From: Asanoa sp. WMMD1127
GTDB lineage: Bacteria; Actinomycetota; Actinomycetes; Mycobacteriales; Micromonosporaceae
Assembly (NCBI RefSeq): GCF_029626225.1
Contig: NZ_JARUBP010000001.1
Span: 868,001 to 932,000 of the forward strand
Direction: 5' to 3'
Length of the DNA stretch: 64,000 nucleotides
Of this stretch, positions 1 to 9,969 are shown in pieces; the stretch's first letter is position 1, and each line of letters begins with the position of its first letter. Below the pieces are notes generated by a model. That model was not told the origin of the DNA, did not search any database, and saw only the letters and a list, made by a program, of their open reading frames with translations. The translations under genes were made by a program, and so were the position numbers.

Positions 1-326
1 ATGCGACTGCAGACGGTGGCGGTGCTGGGGTACGCGCCCACGACGCTCGACCGCACCATGCTGCGCCGCACCGGCTGCCCGCCGACGGTGAACTCGAGGA
101 ACGGGCAGTCGGTGCCGGGCGTGACGTACCGGATCTGCGCGCCACCGGGCACGAGCTGGGTCCACGCCCAGGCGGTCGGGTTGGGCAGGTTCGGCGGCCC
201 GTACCCGTCCGCGACCACGTCCGGCCTGGCCGTCGCACCCGGCGCCGCCGTGAGAACCGCCGCGAATACGAGCGCCACCGCGACCGCGATCCGCCCTCCA
301 AGCCTCAGATCCACGCCGCGGATCAT
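1..326 (-). CDS. Secreted protein, N-terminal part (possible metallophosphoesterase)
   Basis: The gene runs off the left edge, so only the first 108 codons are visible. From ATG at 326 the protein opens with a basic stretch, a hydrophobic Ala/Val core and an Ala-Pro-Gly-Ala region typical of a secretion signal. A short export-type domain follows, with a Cys before PFLEFTVGG and another near the cut end. This arrangement resembles the N-terminal beta domain that precedes the catalytic part of actinobacterial secreted calcineurin-like phosphoesterases, but no metal-binding motif is visible, so the family call is weak. It could be any exported protein. Confidence 0.5.
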   Translation of the reverse strand, partial: MIRGVDLRLGGRIAVAVALVFAAVLTAAPGATARPDVVADGYGPPNLPNPTAWAWTQLVPGGAQIRYVTPGTDCPFLEFTVGGQPVRRSMVRSSVVGAYPSTATVCSR

Positions 327-400
327 TCCAGGATGGACACCGCCGATGAGGCAGCGACACCCGCTTTGTCCACATTCGCCGGGCCGGCGACACGCAGCCG

Positions 401-1006
401 TCAGGCCTCGACGACGGCGCCGTAGCAGGAGGCGACCAGGGCGGCCTGGGCCAGGTCGATGCGGACGCCTTTCAGCTCGACCTCGTCGAGGTGGATCTCG
501 CGCAGGTCGGCGCCGCGCAGGTCGGCGTCCTTCAGGGCCGCGTGCCGCAGGGTGGCGCCGTTCAGGTCGGCGCCGCGCAGGTCGCAGCGGGTCAGGTCCG
601 CGTCGGTGAATTCGGCGCCGCGCAGCTTCACGCCGGCCAGGGCCACGCCGCTGAGCTTCGCGCCGCGGGCGACGACGAACGACCAGTCGCCGCCCGTGAC
701 CGTCAGGGGGCGCAGGTCGCAGTCGTCGAACGTCGTGCCGGTCAGCTTGCAGTCGTCGAGCCGCGCGTTGAAGAACGGCGACTTGCGGATCGTGCAGCGC
801 AGCAGGGCGCACCGGGTCAGCACCGCGCTGCTGAGCTTGACCATCGACAGGTCGCACTCGATGAACTGGCAGCCGGTCAGCTCCGCCTCGGTGAGGTCGA
901 CGTCGTCGAAGGCGCAGCCCTCGAAGGTGACCCGTTCCAGCTCGTCGAGGGCCCAGTCCTCGACCGCGAACCGCTCCCCGGCATATGTCGCACCCGCTTC
1001 GATCAC
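401..1006 (-). CDS. Pentapeptide-repeat protein, MfpA/Qnr-like
   Basis: This 201-residue protein is built almost entirely of pentapeptide repeats with Leu or Phe at the central position (for example CDLRG, ADLNG, ADLRG) from about residue 25 to 180, which predicts a right-handed quadrilateral beta-helix. The C-terminal DLAQAALVASCYGAVVE resembles the end of MfpA/Qnr-type proteins that mimic DNA and protect gyrase. That function is inferred from shape only; many such proteins have unknown roles. The GTG start at 1006 is chosen because it overlaps the TGA of the upstream methyltransferase gene (GTGA), which suggests translational coupling. Confidence 0.85.
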   Translation of the reverse strand: MIEAGATYAGERFAVEDWALDELERVTFEGCAFDDVDLTEAELTGCQFIECDLSMVKLSSAVLTRCALLRCTIRKSPFFNARLDDCKLTGTTFDDCDLRPLTVTGGDWSFVVARGAKLSGVALAGVKLRGAEFTDADLTRCDLRGADLNGATLRHAALKDADLRGADLREIHLDEVELKGVRIDLAQAALVASCYGAVVEA

Positions 1007-1803
1007 CCCGACAGCATGCCAACCGGTCCGCCGCCCCGCACACCCGGCAACGCGCGTGCGGTCGCGAGGTGCACCTCGATCGGGGCGGCCACGGCGCCGC
1101 TCGGGCTGACGAACCCGGCGAGCGCGGTCCGGCACTCGTCGACGATCGCGCGCCGCGTCCGGTGGTCGACGGCGTCCGCCAGCGGGAGCAGCTCGGCCGC
1201 CAGGAACGTGTCGAGGGAGTCCAGCCGGGTCGCGCTCGTCCACGACCGGAAGCGGTCGACGAGCAGCCCGGCCCGGGTGAACAGGCGGAAGAGGTGGGCC
1301 GGCTCGCCGACGCTGAAGTACCCGTTCAGCAGCTCGCTCGCCGCCGGGCCCGCATGCCGCCCCACCACCTCGGCCAGGGCCCGGTAACCGGCGCTGGCCG
1401 CGAGCCGCCCCGGCACCTGGACCACCACCCGGCCGGCCACCCGCCCCATCTCGCGCAGCGCCGCCACCGGGTCGCCGAAGAACATCAGGCCCGCCTGCGA
1501 CACGGCCACGTCGAACGTGCCCGCCGCGAACGGGAGCGCGCACGCGTCACCGAGCCGCCAGCTCAGGTCGGGGCGGAGTCGCCTGGCGACCGCGAGCATC
1601 GCGGGGTTCGCGTCCAGACCGACCACAGTGCAACCGCGGTCCGCGGCGGCGCGGGCCACCACCCCGGTGCCACAGGCCACGTCGAGCACCGACCGCCCGG
1701 GCGCCAGGCCCGCGACCGCCCGCTCGGCCCACTCGGCGAACAACGCCGGCACGAACGTCGACTCGTAGAACTCGGCCGCCTCGGCCGACAGCGCGTAGGT
1801 CAT
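1003..1803 (-). CDS. SAM-dependent class I methyltransferase
   Basis: The 266-residue protein has the class I methyltransferase fold signature: motif I VLDVACGTG at residues 39-47, an acidic residue at the end of beta2 (VVGLDANPAM), and a following motif with a low-conservation C-terminal half. The family is UbiE/Methyltransf_11-like, and the substrate cannot be read from sequence. The ATG at 1803 is preferred to a longer upstream option because the homologous region starts there and the longer version would run into the divergent promoter region. It is transcribed divergently from an HxlR regulator 109 bp away, its most likely regulator, and is coupled to the pentapeptide gene downstream. 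Confidence 0.85.
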   Translation of the reverse strand: MTYALSAEAAEFYESTFVPALFAEWAERAVAGLAPGRSVLDVACGTGVVARAAADRGCTVVGLDANPAMLAVARRLRPDLSWRLGDACALPFAAGTFDVAVSQAGLMFFGDPVAALREMGRVAGRVVVQVPGRLAASAGYRALAEVVGRHAGPAASELLNGYFSVGEPAHLFRLFTRAGLLVDRFRSWTSATRLDSLDTFLAAELLPLADAVDHRTRRAIVDECRTALAGFVSPSGAVAAPIEVHLATARALPGVRGGGPVGMLSG

Positions 1804-1912
1804 GGGCCCAGCACAGCGCTTCCGGCTCCGGCCCAGAAAGTGCGAATTCTGGACCACCGAGGTACGAAGAACGGACTTCCGCTCCCGCCGCCGCGCCCGG
1901 GATGGTGGGCAG

Positions 1913-2584
1913 ATGCGCAGCTACGGCCAGTACTGCCCGATCGCGCTGGCGGCCGAGGTGTTCGCCGAGCGCTGGACGCCCATCATCATCCGCAACCTGC
2001 ACCTCGGCTGCGCCCGCTACAACGAGATCCTCGACGGCGCGCCCGGCCTGCCGCGCAGCGTGCTGTCCCAGCGCCTCCGCGCGCTCGAACACGCGGGCGT
2101 GGTGAGCCGCGTGACCACCGGCCGGGCGACCAGCTATCGGCTGACGGAGAGCGGCCGGGACCTGGCCGACGTCGCGATCGCGCTGGGGGCGTGGGGGCAC
2201 CGCTGGCGTTCGGCCGTCCCGGCCGACCAGGACCCCTACCTCGCCCTCTGGACGATCGCGCGCCTCATCGCGCCGGCGACCCTGCCGCGGCTCCGGATCG
2301 TCGTCGAGTTCCACGTCCGGGACCGCCGGGCACCCGACCGCTTCTGGCTCGTCCTGTCGCGCACCGGCAACGAGGTCTGCGCGCGCTCGCCGGGATTCCC
2401 GGTCGACGGCCTCGTCAGCGCCGACACCGCGACCCTGGTCCGCTGGTACGCCGGTGAGATCGCGCTCTCGACCGCCCAGCGCGGCGGTGGCATGTCGGTC
2501 AGCGGGCCGCGCTGGCTGGTCGAGCAGCTTCGCGCGTGGGGGCGGCTGAACCCGTACGCGACGAAAGGGCCCACCCGCGCCTAG
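1913..2584 (+). CDS. HxlR-family transcriptional regulator with C-terminal SCP2-like domain
   Basis: The first 95 or so residues form a winged helix of the HxlR type (YCPIALAAEVFAERWTPIIIR, then the recognition helix SVLSQRLRALEHAGVV and the wing with YRLTESGRDL). The remaining 120 residues look like the sterol-carrier-like domain often fused to this group. The total of 223 residues fits that fused subfamily. ATG 1913 has GGTGGG just upstream. The gene is divergent from the methyltransferase and probably controls that operon and itself; the ligand is unknown. It converges with icd, and a shared terminator overlaps its last codons. Confidence 0.85.
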   Translation: MRSYGQYCPIALAAEVFAERWTPIIIRNLHLGCARYNEILDGAPGLPRSVLSQRLRALEHAGVVSRVTTGRATSYRLTESGRDLADVAIALGAWGHRWRSAVPADQDPYLALWTIARLIAPATLPRLRIVVEFHVRDRRAPDRFWLVLSRTGNEVCARSPGFPVDGLVSADTATLVRWYAGEIALSTAQRGGGMSVSGPRWLVEQLRAWGRLNPYATKGPTRA

Positions 2585-2597
2585 CGCGAGTGGGCCC
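2567..2597. terminator. Bidirectional terminator between HxlR gene and icd
   Basis: A 14-bp inverted repeat starting GGGCCCAC and ending GTGGGCCC, with one mismatch and a 3-base loop, overlaps the stop codon of the regulator and lies 15 bp from the icd stop. There is no clear U-tract on either strand, which is common in high-GC actinobacteria. Confidence 0.7.
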
Positions 2598-2611
2598 CGG
2601 AGGAGAAGCGG

Positions 2612-3829
2612 TCAGGCTCCGAGCTTGCGGGCCAGGTTCTCGTCGAGCGCGTTCATGAACTCGTCGGTGGTCAGCCACGGGGCGTCCCGCGAGATCAGCA
2701 GGGCCAGGTCCTTGGTCATCTGGCCGCCCTCGACGGTCTCGATGCAGACCTGCTCGAGCTTGTTGGCGAACTCGGTGACCGCCGGCGTGTTGTCGACCTT
2801 GCCCCGGTGGGCCAGGCCGCGGGTCCAGGCGAAGATCGACGCGATCGGGTTCGTCGAGGTCTTCTCGCCCTTCTGCCACTGCCGGTAGTGCCGGGTGACG
2901 GTGCCGTGCGCGGCCTCGGCCTCGACGGTCTTGCCGTCGGGGGTCATCAGCACCGAGGTCATCAGGCCCAGCGAGCCGAAGCCCTGCGCCACGGTGTCGG
3001 ACTGCACGTCGCCGTCGTAGTTCTTGGCGGCCCAGACGAAGCCGCCCTCCCACTTGAGCGCCGCGGCGACCATGTCGTCGATCAGGCGGTGCTCGTAGGT
3101 GATGCCGGCGGCCGCGAACTCGTTCTTGAACTCGGCGTCGAAGACCTCCTGGAACAGGTCCTTGAACCGACCGTCGTACGCCTTGAGGATCGTGTTCTTG
3201 GTCGACAGGTAGACCGGGTAGTTGCGCTCCAGGCCGTAGCGGAACGAGGCCCGGGCGAAGTCGCGGATCGACTCGTCGAAGTTGTACATGCCCATCGCGA
3301 CGCCGCCGCCGGGGAAGTCCGCGATCTCGAACTCCATCGGCTCCGAGCCGTCGGCCGGGGTGTAGGTGATGGTGACGCGACCCGGGCCGGGGACCACGAA
3401 GTCGGTTGCCTTGTACTGGTCGCCGTGGGCGTGGCGGCCGATCACGATCGGCTTGGTCCAGCCGGGCACCAGGCGGGGGACGTTGGACATCACGATGGGC
3501 TCGCGGAACACGACGCCGCCGAGGATGTTGCGGATCGTGCCGTTGGGCGAGCGCCACATCTTCTTGAGGCCGAACTCCTCGACCCGCGCCTCGTCGGGGG
3601 TGATGGTCGCGCACTTCACGCCGACGCCGTGCCGCTTGATCGCGTTGGCCGCGTCGACGGTGACCTGGTCGTCGGTCGCGTCGCGGTGCTGGATCGACAG
3701 GTCGTAGTACTCGAGGTCGACATCGAGGTACGGCTGGACCAGCTGCTCGCGGATCTGCTTCCAGATGATCCGGGTCATCTCGTCGCCGTCGAGCTCGACG
3801 ACCGGGTTCGCTACCTTGATCTTGGCCAT
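2612..3829 (-). CDS. icd: NADP-dependent isocitrate dehydrogenase, homodimeric type
   Basis: The enzyme oxidatively decarboxylates isocitrate to 2-oxoglutarate in the TCA cycle and makes NADPH. The 405 residues match the eukaryote-like dimeric subfamily: an N-terminus [12 protein letters not shown], the substrate-binding segment [12 protein letters not shown], and the metal-binding YKNE-equivalent region around [18 protein letters not shown]. The C-terminal stretch [10 protein letters not shown] carries NADP-specificity residues. ATG 3829 is preceded by GAGAGGAG. mdh and sucCD are also in the window but not in the same transcript. A palindrome in the divergent promoter region (3860-3877) may be an operator. 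Confidence 0.97.
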   Translation of the reverse strand: MAKIKVANPVVELDGDEMTRIIWKQIREQLVQPYLDVDLEYYDLSIQHRDATDDQVTVDAANAIKRHGVGVKCATITPDEARVEEFGLKKMWRSPNGTIRNILGGVVFREPIVMSNVPRLVPGWTKPIVIGRHAHGDQYKATDFVVPGPGRVTITYTPADGSEPMEFEIADFPGGGVAMGMYNFDESIRDFARASFRYGLERNYPVYLSTKNTILKAYDGRFKDLFQEVFDAEFKNEFAAAGITYEHRLIDDMVAAALKWEGGFVWAAKNYDGDVQSDTVAQGFGSLGLMTSVLMTPDGKTVEAEAAHGTVTRHYRQWQKGEKTSTNPIASIFAWTRGLAHRGKVDNTPAVTEFANKLEQVCIETVEGGQMTKDLALLISRDAPWLTTDEFMNALDENLARKLGA

Positions 3830-3859
3830 CGGCCGGCGCTCCTCTCGGACTTCTCGTTA

Positions 3860-3877
3860 GCAGTACGAGCGTACTGC
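3860..3877. promoter_or_regulatory. Perfect palindrome in the icd / hydrolase intergenic region
   Basis: GCAGTACG and CGTACTGC are separated by two bases, 31 bp upstream of the icd start and 49 bp upstream of the divergent hydrolase start. On the icd strand it contains a TACGCT that could serve as a -10 element. An operator role is inferred only from symmetry and position. Confidence 0.45.
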
Positions 3878-3925
3878 AGCGGTGCGGGGCCGTCGCGCCG
3901 GGCCTCACCGTGGGACCATCGGGCG

Positions 3926-4716
3926 ATGCCCCTCCAGCGCCAGGTCGGAGAAGCCACGATCATCGCCCTGCCTGATGGCGAAGGTCCCTTCTTCGAGCCC
4001 CGAACGAAGGCATTTCCCACCGCAACTCCGGATGTTTGGCGCAAAGCCGACGAAACCGATCCGGCCTCGGTGACCGCGGGCGGCGACTGGCTGCTGCGCT
4101 TCCGCTGCTTCGCGATCCGCCTCGGCCGCCGCACCGTGCTCGTCGACGCCGGCATCGGGCCGGCCGACTCGCCCGCCGCCGCGTGGGCGCCGGTGCCGGG
4201 CCGACTACCCGCCTCGCTCGACGAGGCCGGCATCCACCCCGACGAGGTCGACACGGTCGTGCTCACCCACCTGCACACCGACCACATCGGTTGGGCCGTG
4301 CGGGCCGGCGAGCCGTTCTTCCGCAACGCGCGCTACCTGATGCAGCAGACCGAGATCAAGGCCATCGAGGAGTACGCGGCCCCGGCCGGCCCCTACGCCC
4401 TCGAACCGCTGCGGGCCGCCGGCCAGCTCGACGCCGTCGACGGCGACCACCGGCTCGGGCCGGGGTTGCGGGTGATCCACACTCCGGGGCACACCCCCGG
4501 CCACCAGTCCGTGCTGCTCGAGGACGGCGCCGACACGGTGCTGGTCACCGGCGACCTGCTGGTGCACGCGGTGCAACTCGTCGCGCCCGAGACCGCTTAT
4601 GCCCACGAGATGGATCCGGATCTCGCCCGCACGACCCGGGTCGCCCGGCTGGCGGAAGCCCGCGAAAAAGGGGCCACCCTGGCGGTTTCCCACCTGGGTG
4701 ACCCCTTCGTAACGCT

Positions 4717-4720
<4 letters not shown>
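3926..4720 (+). CDS. Metallo-beta-lactamase-fold hydrolase
   Basis: The 264-residue protein carries the full metal-binding set: HLHTDH near residue 112, a second-shell His in TPGHTPGH, Asp in VTGDLL and the terminal His in VSHLGDPF. This predicts a dinuclear zinc hydrolase of the AttM/lactonase or glyoxalase-II-like group. No secretion signal is present, so it is cytoplasmic. The substrate is unknown; quorum-lactone or other ester hydrolysis is possible but unsupported. Its TAG stop shares a CTAG palindrome with the convergent mdh stop, so the two genes overlap by four bases. Confidence 0.85.
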
Positions 4721-5667
<947 letters not shown>

Positions 5668-5736
5668 GGTCGCCTCAACTCCCTGTTACCGGCAGATTTC
5701 CCGCGACCGTATCAGCGCGCAGCGGGCCGACCGGAC

Positions 5737-6894
5737 CTAGGGGCACCAGCCGTTCAGCGGGTCACTGCGGCCGGTCCAGAGGAACGCGTTGCTGACCCAG
5801 CTGCCGTCGGAGAGCTTGTCCCACTGGTTCGTCCGGTAGCCGTCGCGGCCGGTGTGCGTGGTGCCGCGGGCCGAGCACACGATGTCGACCGTCGCGCCGT
5901 CCGCCGTCTGCCCGACGGTGGCGTAGTTGGTGCCCGGACCCCGCCGGCGGTTGACCTTCGTGCTGCCGTTGGTGTCGACGACGCCCTGGCGGAACCCGAG
6001 CTTGCCGTAGTTGTAGAGGCCGCCACCGACGTTGACCCGCTTCGAGCCGTGTAGCGCGTACCCCGCGTAGTTGGCGGCGGTCTGCCGGATCGCCCACTTG
6101 CCGACGTTGAACTTGTCGATCGCGATGTACTTGTTCTTGTAGCGCAGCGAGAAGTGCACGTGCGCGCCCGTCGACGAGCCGCCGCAGGAGACGTCGTTGC
6201 CGATGTTGCCGAGGAACGTGCCCTCGTCGACCTTCTTGCCGCTGGCCGCGATGTTGCCGGACAGGTGGTAGTAGTCGGTGGCGAACCCACGGTCGTGGAT
6301 GACCCGCAGCCAACCCCGGCCGGACGAGCACATCGTGTACGCGAGCCCACCGCGCGCCGCCAGCACCCGCCCGTCACCACCGGCCAGATCGATCGAGCTG
6401 CGGATCGTGCCGCTCATCTGGTGCGGCCCGCCGGTGAGCCGCCACGTCTGGCCGAGGGCGTAGGGCAGCCGCAGGCCGGTGCGCCGGTCGAGCGCCGTCG
6501 CCTCGGCCCGGTTGCGGTTGACGCCGAAGGCCCGCTTCTCGTCGGCGCTCAGGATCGGCGAGCGCGCGGCCAGGTCCGCGAACGTGGGCTCGCCCTCCAG
6601 CGCCGCGGTCCAGCCGCGCCGGTCGCGGTAGGCGATGAAGAGCCAACCGTCGGGGTACGCGCCGGCGGTCGCGGGCGCCGGCAGCACCGCGGTGCCGAAG
6701 CCCCACGTGCCGGTGGTCCGCTTGGCGAGGTTCACCTGAGGGTCGGGTGCGGCCGCCCGGCTGCGGGCTAGCAGAATCTGGCGCACGACCTGGATGAGAT
6801 CGTCTTTGGGGCCGGCGTGCGCGGGCGCGACTCCGGCAGATCCGATCAATGCGGTTAGGACGGCAGATGCGGCTATTGCGATACGGAGTCGCAT
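5737..6894 (-). CDS. Secreted LasA-type M23 metallopeptidase with C-terminal SH3-like domain
   Basis: The 385-residue protein has a signal peptide (cleavage near AHA-GP, residue 27). A central peptidase domain carries the M23A pattern: His and Asp in GGPHQ...SSIDLAGG, and the HxH motif HVHF. The C-terminal 90 residues resemble an SH3-type wall-binding domain (RRGPGTNYATVGQTADGATV) and end in paired Cys. It should act outside the cell on peptide cross-links of peptidoglycan or on proteins, as LasA and beta-lytic protease do. Start ATG 6894 lies directly downstream of an 11-bp palindrome, CCGATAATCGG (6898-6908), which overlaps a likely -10 region. That suggests a short or absent 5' leader. Confidence 0.88.
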   Translation of the reverse strand: MRLRIAIAASAVLTALIGSAGVAPAHAGPKDDLIQVVRQILLARSRAAAPDPQVNLAKRTTGTWGFGTAVLPAPATAGAYPDGWLFIAYRDRRGWTAALEGEPTFADLAARSPILSADEKRAFGVNRNRAEATALDRRTGLRLPYALGQTWRLTGGPHQMSGTIRSSIDLAGGDGRVLAARGGLAYTMCSSGRGWLRVIHDRGFATDYYHLSGNIAASGKKVDEGTFLGNIGNDVSCGGSSTGAHVHFSLRYKNKYIAIDKFNVGKWAIRQTAANYAGYALHGSKRVNVGGGLYNYGKLGFRQGVVDTNGSTKVNRRRGPGTNYATVGQTADGATVDIVCSARGTTHTGRDGYRTNQWDKLSDGSWVSNAFLWTGRSDPLNGWCP

Positions 6895-7288
6895 ACCCCG
6901 ATAATCGGAAATTCGGGCATCTCGGTCACGTCGCCACGCCGATCGCCGGTCCGGCAGCCCGTTCGGCCACTAGTCACAGTGGGTAGTCGCGCGCTCGCCG
7001 AACCCACCCTCCATTTCCGACATATCGGTCTGAGGGACGGGCCGTTTCGTTCCGGAACCTGAGGCATAATTTTCCCCGGCCACCCTCGTGACCTTGCGCT
7101 GCGTGGCCGCTCCACAACAGACGAAGAGCTTGACCCGCAACACTTGCGGACCGCGTCGTGACCCCGCCGTGACCCGCCGGTTTGGGCTGAGGGAGTCCAT
7201 TGACTTACCTTTGCCGTCGTTGCACTGCGTCACCCGACCGGTGGCGCGTCGACCCGCGCGCGCGAGCAAGTGCCACCAAGGAGGCTCC
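6895..7288. other. Divergent promoter region, M23 peptidase / peptide-binding protein
   Basis: No gene is seen in these 394 bases. A palindrome CCGATAATCGG (6898-6908) abuts the M23 gene. TTGACT at 7200-7205 followed 15 bases later by TGCACT is a possible promoter for the peptide-transport operon. A good ribosome binding site, AAGGAGG, sits at 7278-7284 before the ATG at 7289. Confidence 0.5.
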
Positions 7289-8923
7289 ATGCAGGTTCGC
7301 AGGCTGATCGCCGGAACCGTCGTTCCGCTGGCCATCACCGCCGGTCTGGTCGGATGCAACAGCGGTGACCAGGCGAAGGTCGACCCCACCGGCGTGGTCA
7401 GCATCCAGATCGCCGAACCGCAGCACCTCACGCCGGCCAACACCAATGACGCCAGCGGCATCCAGGTGCTCTCGGCGCTGTTCGCCCCCTTGGTGAGCTA
7501 CGACAAGGACTTCAAGCCCGTCCCCGACGCGGCCGCCTCGATCGAGTCGTCCGACGACCACAAGGTTTGGACCATCAAGCTCAAGGACGGCTACACGTTC
7601 CACAACGGCGAGAAGGTAACCGCCGACAACTACGTCAACGCCTGGAACTACGCCGCCTACGGCCCGAACGGCCAGAACAACGGCTACTTCTTCAGCCGGA
7701 TCGCCGGCTGGTCCAACACCCAGTCCAAGGACGAGGACGGCCCGGAGGGCCCGAAGAAGGCGCCGGCGCCGAAGGCCGAGACGATGAGCGGCCTCAAGAA
7801 GGTCGACGATCTCACCTTCCAGGTCTCGCTCGCCGAGCCCTTCACCGAGTTCGAGACCATGCTCGGCTACAGCGCGTTCTACCCGCTGCCCAACGCCGCG
7901 TTCGCCTCTCCCGGCGTGCTCAAGGAAGACTTCGAGAGCGCCCCGATCGGCAACGGCCCGTTCATGATGAACGGCAAGTGGGACCACGACGCCAAGGTCG
8001 AGGTGGCCAAGTACGACGCCTACCCGGGCACCAAGCCCAAGGTCGGCGGCGTCGAGTTCCGGATCTACCTCCAGCCCAGCGCGGCGTACGCGGACGTGCT
8101 CTCCGACAACCTCGACGTGATCCCGCAGATCCCGACCGAGAGCATCCCCACCGCGCCCGACGACCTCGGCGACCGCTTCCAGCGCAGCTCCGCCTCGCAG
8201 TTCCAGTTCCTCGCCTTCCCCACCTACGAGGCCGAGTTCTCGAAGCCCGAGGTGCGCAAGGCGATCTCGATGGCGATCGACCGTGACGAGATCGTGCGGT
8301 CGGTGTTCAAGGGCTCCCAGCAGTCGGCCCGATCGTTCGTCTCGCCGGTGGTCGCGGGTTACCGCGAGAACACCTGCGGCGAGGCCTGCGAGTTCGACGC
8401 GGCCAAGGCCAAGCAGCTCTACGACGCGAACGGCGGCCCGAAGAAGTTGCAGCTGTCCTACAACTCCGACGGTCCGCACAAGGACTGGATCGACGCCACC
8501 TGCAACCAGCTCAACGCCAACCTCGGCGTCGAGTGCACCACGGTGCCGGAGGCGAAGATCGCCGACCTGCTGACCAAGGTCGAGGAGCGGACGCCGGTCG
8601 GCATCTTCCGGCTCGGCTGGATCATGGACTACCCGTCGATGGAGAGCTACCTCGGCCCGCTCTACAGCACCAGCGGTTCGTCGAACTACTACGGCTACAG
8701 CAACGCCCAGTTCGACAAGTTGGTCGAGGAGGGCGCGTCCGCCAAGTCGCCGGACGAGTCGATCGCCAAATATCAGGCGGCCGAGGACATTCTCGCCCAG
8801 GAGTTGCCGGTGATCCCGCTGCGCTTCGCGCAGAACAACTACGGCTACTCGACCCGCGTGCAGAACGTCGTGGTCGACCTGTTCAGCCGGATCGACCTCG
8901 ACCAGATCGAGGTGCTCGGCTGA
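7289..8923 (+). CDS. Peptide ABC transporter substrate-binding lipoprotein (family 5)
   Basis: The 544-residue protein has a short signal and a lipobox LVGC near residue 23, so it is anchored to the outer face of the membrane. The SBP_bac_5 fold is visible in EPQHLTPANTNDASG at the mature N-terminus, the W-T-I-K-L-KDGYTFHNGE segment, the YGPNG...FFSRI region and the C-terminal IPLRFAQNNYGYS. It should deliver oligopeptides or related solutes to the permease pair encoded next. The start is fixed by AAGGAGG seven bases upstream. A strong hairpin follows the gene and may set a higher level of this protein than of the permeases. Confidence 0.92.
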   Translation: MQVRRLIAGTVVPLAITAGLVGCNSGDQAKVDPTGVVSIQIAEPQHLTPANTNDASGIQVLSALFAPLVSYDKDFKPVPDAAASIESSDDHKVWTIKLKDGYTFHNGEKVTADNYVNAWNYAAYGPNGQNNGYFFSRIAGWSNTQSKDEDGPEGPKKAPAPKAETMSGLKKVDDLTFQVSLAEPFTEFETMLGYSAFYPLPNAAFASPGVLKEDFESAPIGNGPFMMNGKWDHDAKVEVAKYDAYPGTKPKVGGVEFRIYLQPSAAYADVLSDNLDVIPQIPTESIPTAPDDLGDRFQRSSASQFQFLAFPTYEAEFSKPEVRKAISMAIDRDEIVRSVFKGSQQSARSFVSPVVAGYRENTCGEACEFDAAKAKQLYDANGGPKKLQLSYNSDGPHKDWIDATCNQLNANLGVECTTVPEAKIADLLTKVEERTPVGIFRLGWIMDYPSMESYLGPLYSTSGSSNYYGYSNAQFDKLVEEGASAKSPDESIAKYQAAEDILAQELPVIPLRFAQNNYGYSTRVQNVVVDLFSRIDLDQIEVLG

Positions 8924-8936
8924 GCTGGCGCCCGGC

Positions 8937-8970
8937 ACGACCGCCGGTCCCCGCAGGGACCGGCGGTCGT
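8937..8970 (+). terminator. Intra-operon hairpin after the binding-protein gene
   Basis: A perfect 15-bp stem (left arm ACGACCGCCGGTCCC) closes a 4-base loop, without a U-tract. It lies between the binding-protein gene and the first permease gene. In ABC operons such hairpins often give partial termination or protect the upstream mRNA. Confidence 0.65.
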
Positions 8971-9042
8971 CGGCCGTTCGGGAACCCGGGGTAAGTTCAC
9001 CTTCCGACTCCACCCCACCCGGCGCACAGAGAACTGGCACGC

Positions 9043-9969
9043 ATGGCTCGTTACGTCATCAGGCGTCTGCTCCAGATGGTCGTCACCTTCATCGGGACGA
9101 CCTTCGTGGTGTATGCGCTGATGTTCGCGAACCAGAACGACCCGATCCAGGCGTTGGCCGGCGACCGCCCCGTCAACGACAACGTGCGCCAGGTGCTCAC
9201 CGAGCAGTACCACCTCGACGAGCCGTTCGTGGTGCAGTACGGCTACTACATGCGCGGCCTGCTGACCGGCGACTTCGGCAAGACGCTCACCGGCCGGCCC
9301 ATCGGCGACGTCATGTCCGACGCCTGGCCCAACACGATCAAGCTGGCGCTGCTCGCACTGCTCTTCGCCACCGCGTTCGGCATCGCCGCGGGCCTGGTCG
9401 CCGGCCTGCGCCGGGGCAGCGTCTTCGACAACACCACGCTGGCGCTCACCCTGGTCGTCGTCGGCCTGCCGATCATCGTGCTGGCGCCGATCGCCCAGCT
9501 CGTGTTCGGCATCAAGCTCGGCTGGTTCCCGACCACGGCCGGCGCCCGACCCAGCCTCTACGGGTTGATCCTGCCCGCGCTCGTGCTCGGCGCCGCGTCG
9601 ACCGCCACCATGCTCCGGCTGACCCGGGCGTCGGTGGCCGAGAACGTGCGGGCCGACTACGTGCGCACGGCCCGGGCCAAGGGGCTCGCCGTCCGCCGGG
9701 TCGTCGCCGTGCACGTGCTGCGCAACTCGCTGATCCCCGTGATCACGCTGATCGGCGTCGACCTCGGGACGCTGATGGCCGGCGCGATCGTCACCGAGGG
9801 CGTGTTCAACATCCCCGGCGTGGGCTCCAAGCTGCTCCAGGGCATCCAGACCGAGGACGGCCCGCTGGTGGTGGGCTTCGTCAGCGTGCTGGTCGTCGTC
9901 TTCCTGGTCACGAACCTGCTCGTCGACCTGCTCTACGCCGTACTCGACCCGAGGATCCGGTATGAGTGA
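9043..9969 (+). CDS. Peptide ABC transporter permease, OppB/DppB type
   Basis: The 308-residue membrane protein has six predicted hydrophobic segments. It starts with ARYVIRRLLQMVVTFIG, the standard DppB N-terminus, and contains the EAA coupling loop around DYVRTARAKGLAVRRV (residues 205-220) that contacts the ATPases. A periplasmic-side loop after TM1 carries the usual QNDPIQALAGD-type region. With the next gene it forms the heterodimeric channel. Its 3' end overlaps the next permease gene by eight bases. Confidence 0.93.
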   Translation: MARYVIRRLLQMVVTFIGTTFVVYALMFANQNDPIQALAGDRPVNDNVRQVLTEQYHLDEPFVVQYGYYMRGLLTGDFGKTLTGRPIGDVMSDAWPNTIKLALLALLFATAFGIAAGLVAGLRRGSVFDNTTLALTLVVVGLPIIVLAPIAQLVFGIKLGWFPTTAGARPSLYGLILPALVLGAASTATMLRLTRASVAENVRADYVRTARAKGLAVRRVVAVHVLRNSLIPVITLIGVDLGTLMAGAIVTEGVFNIPGVGSKLLQGIQTEDGPLVVGFVSVLVVVFLVTNLLVDLLYAVLDPRIRYE

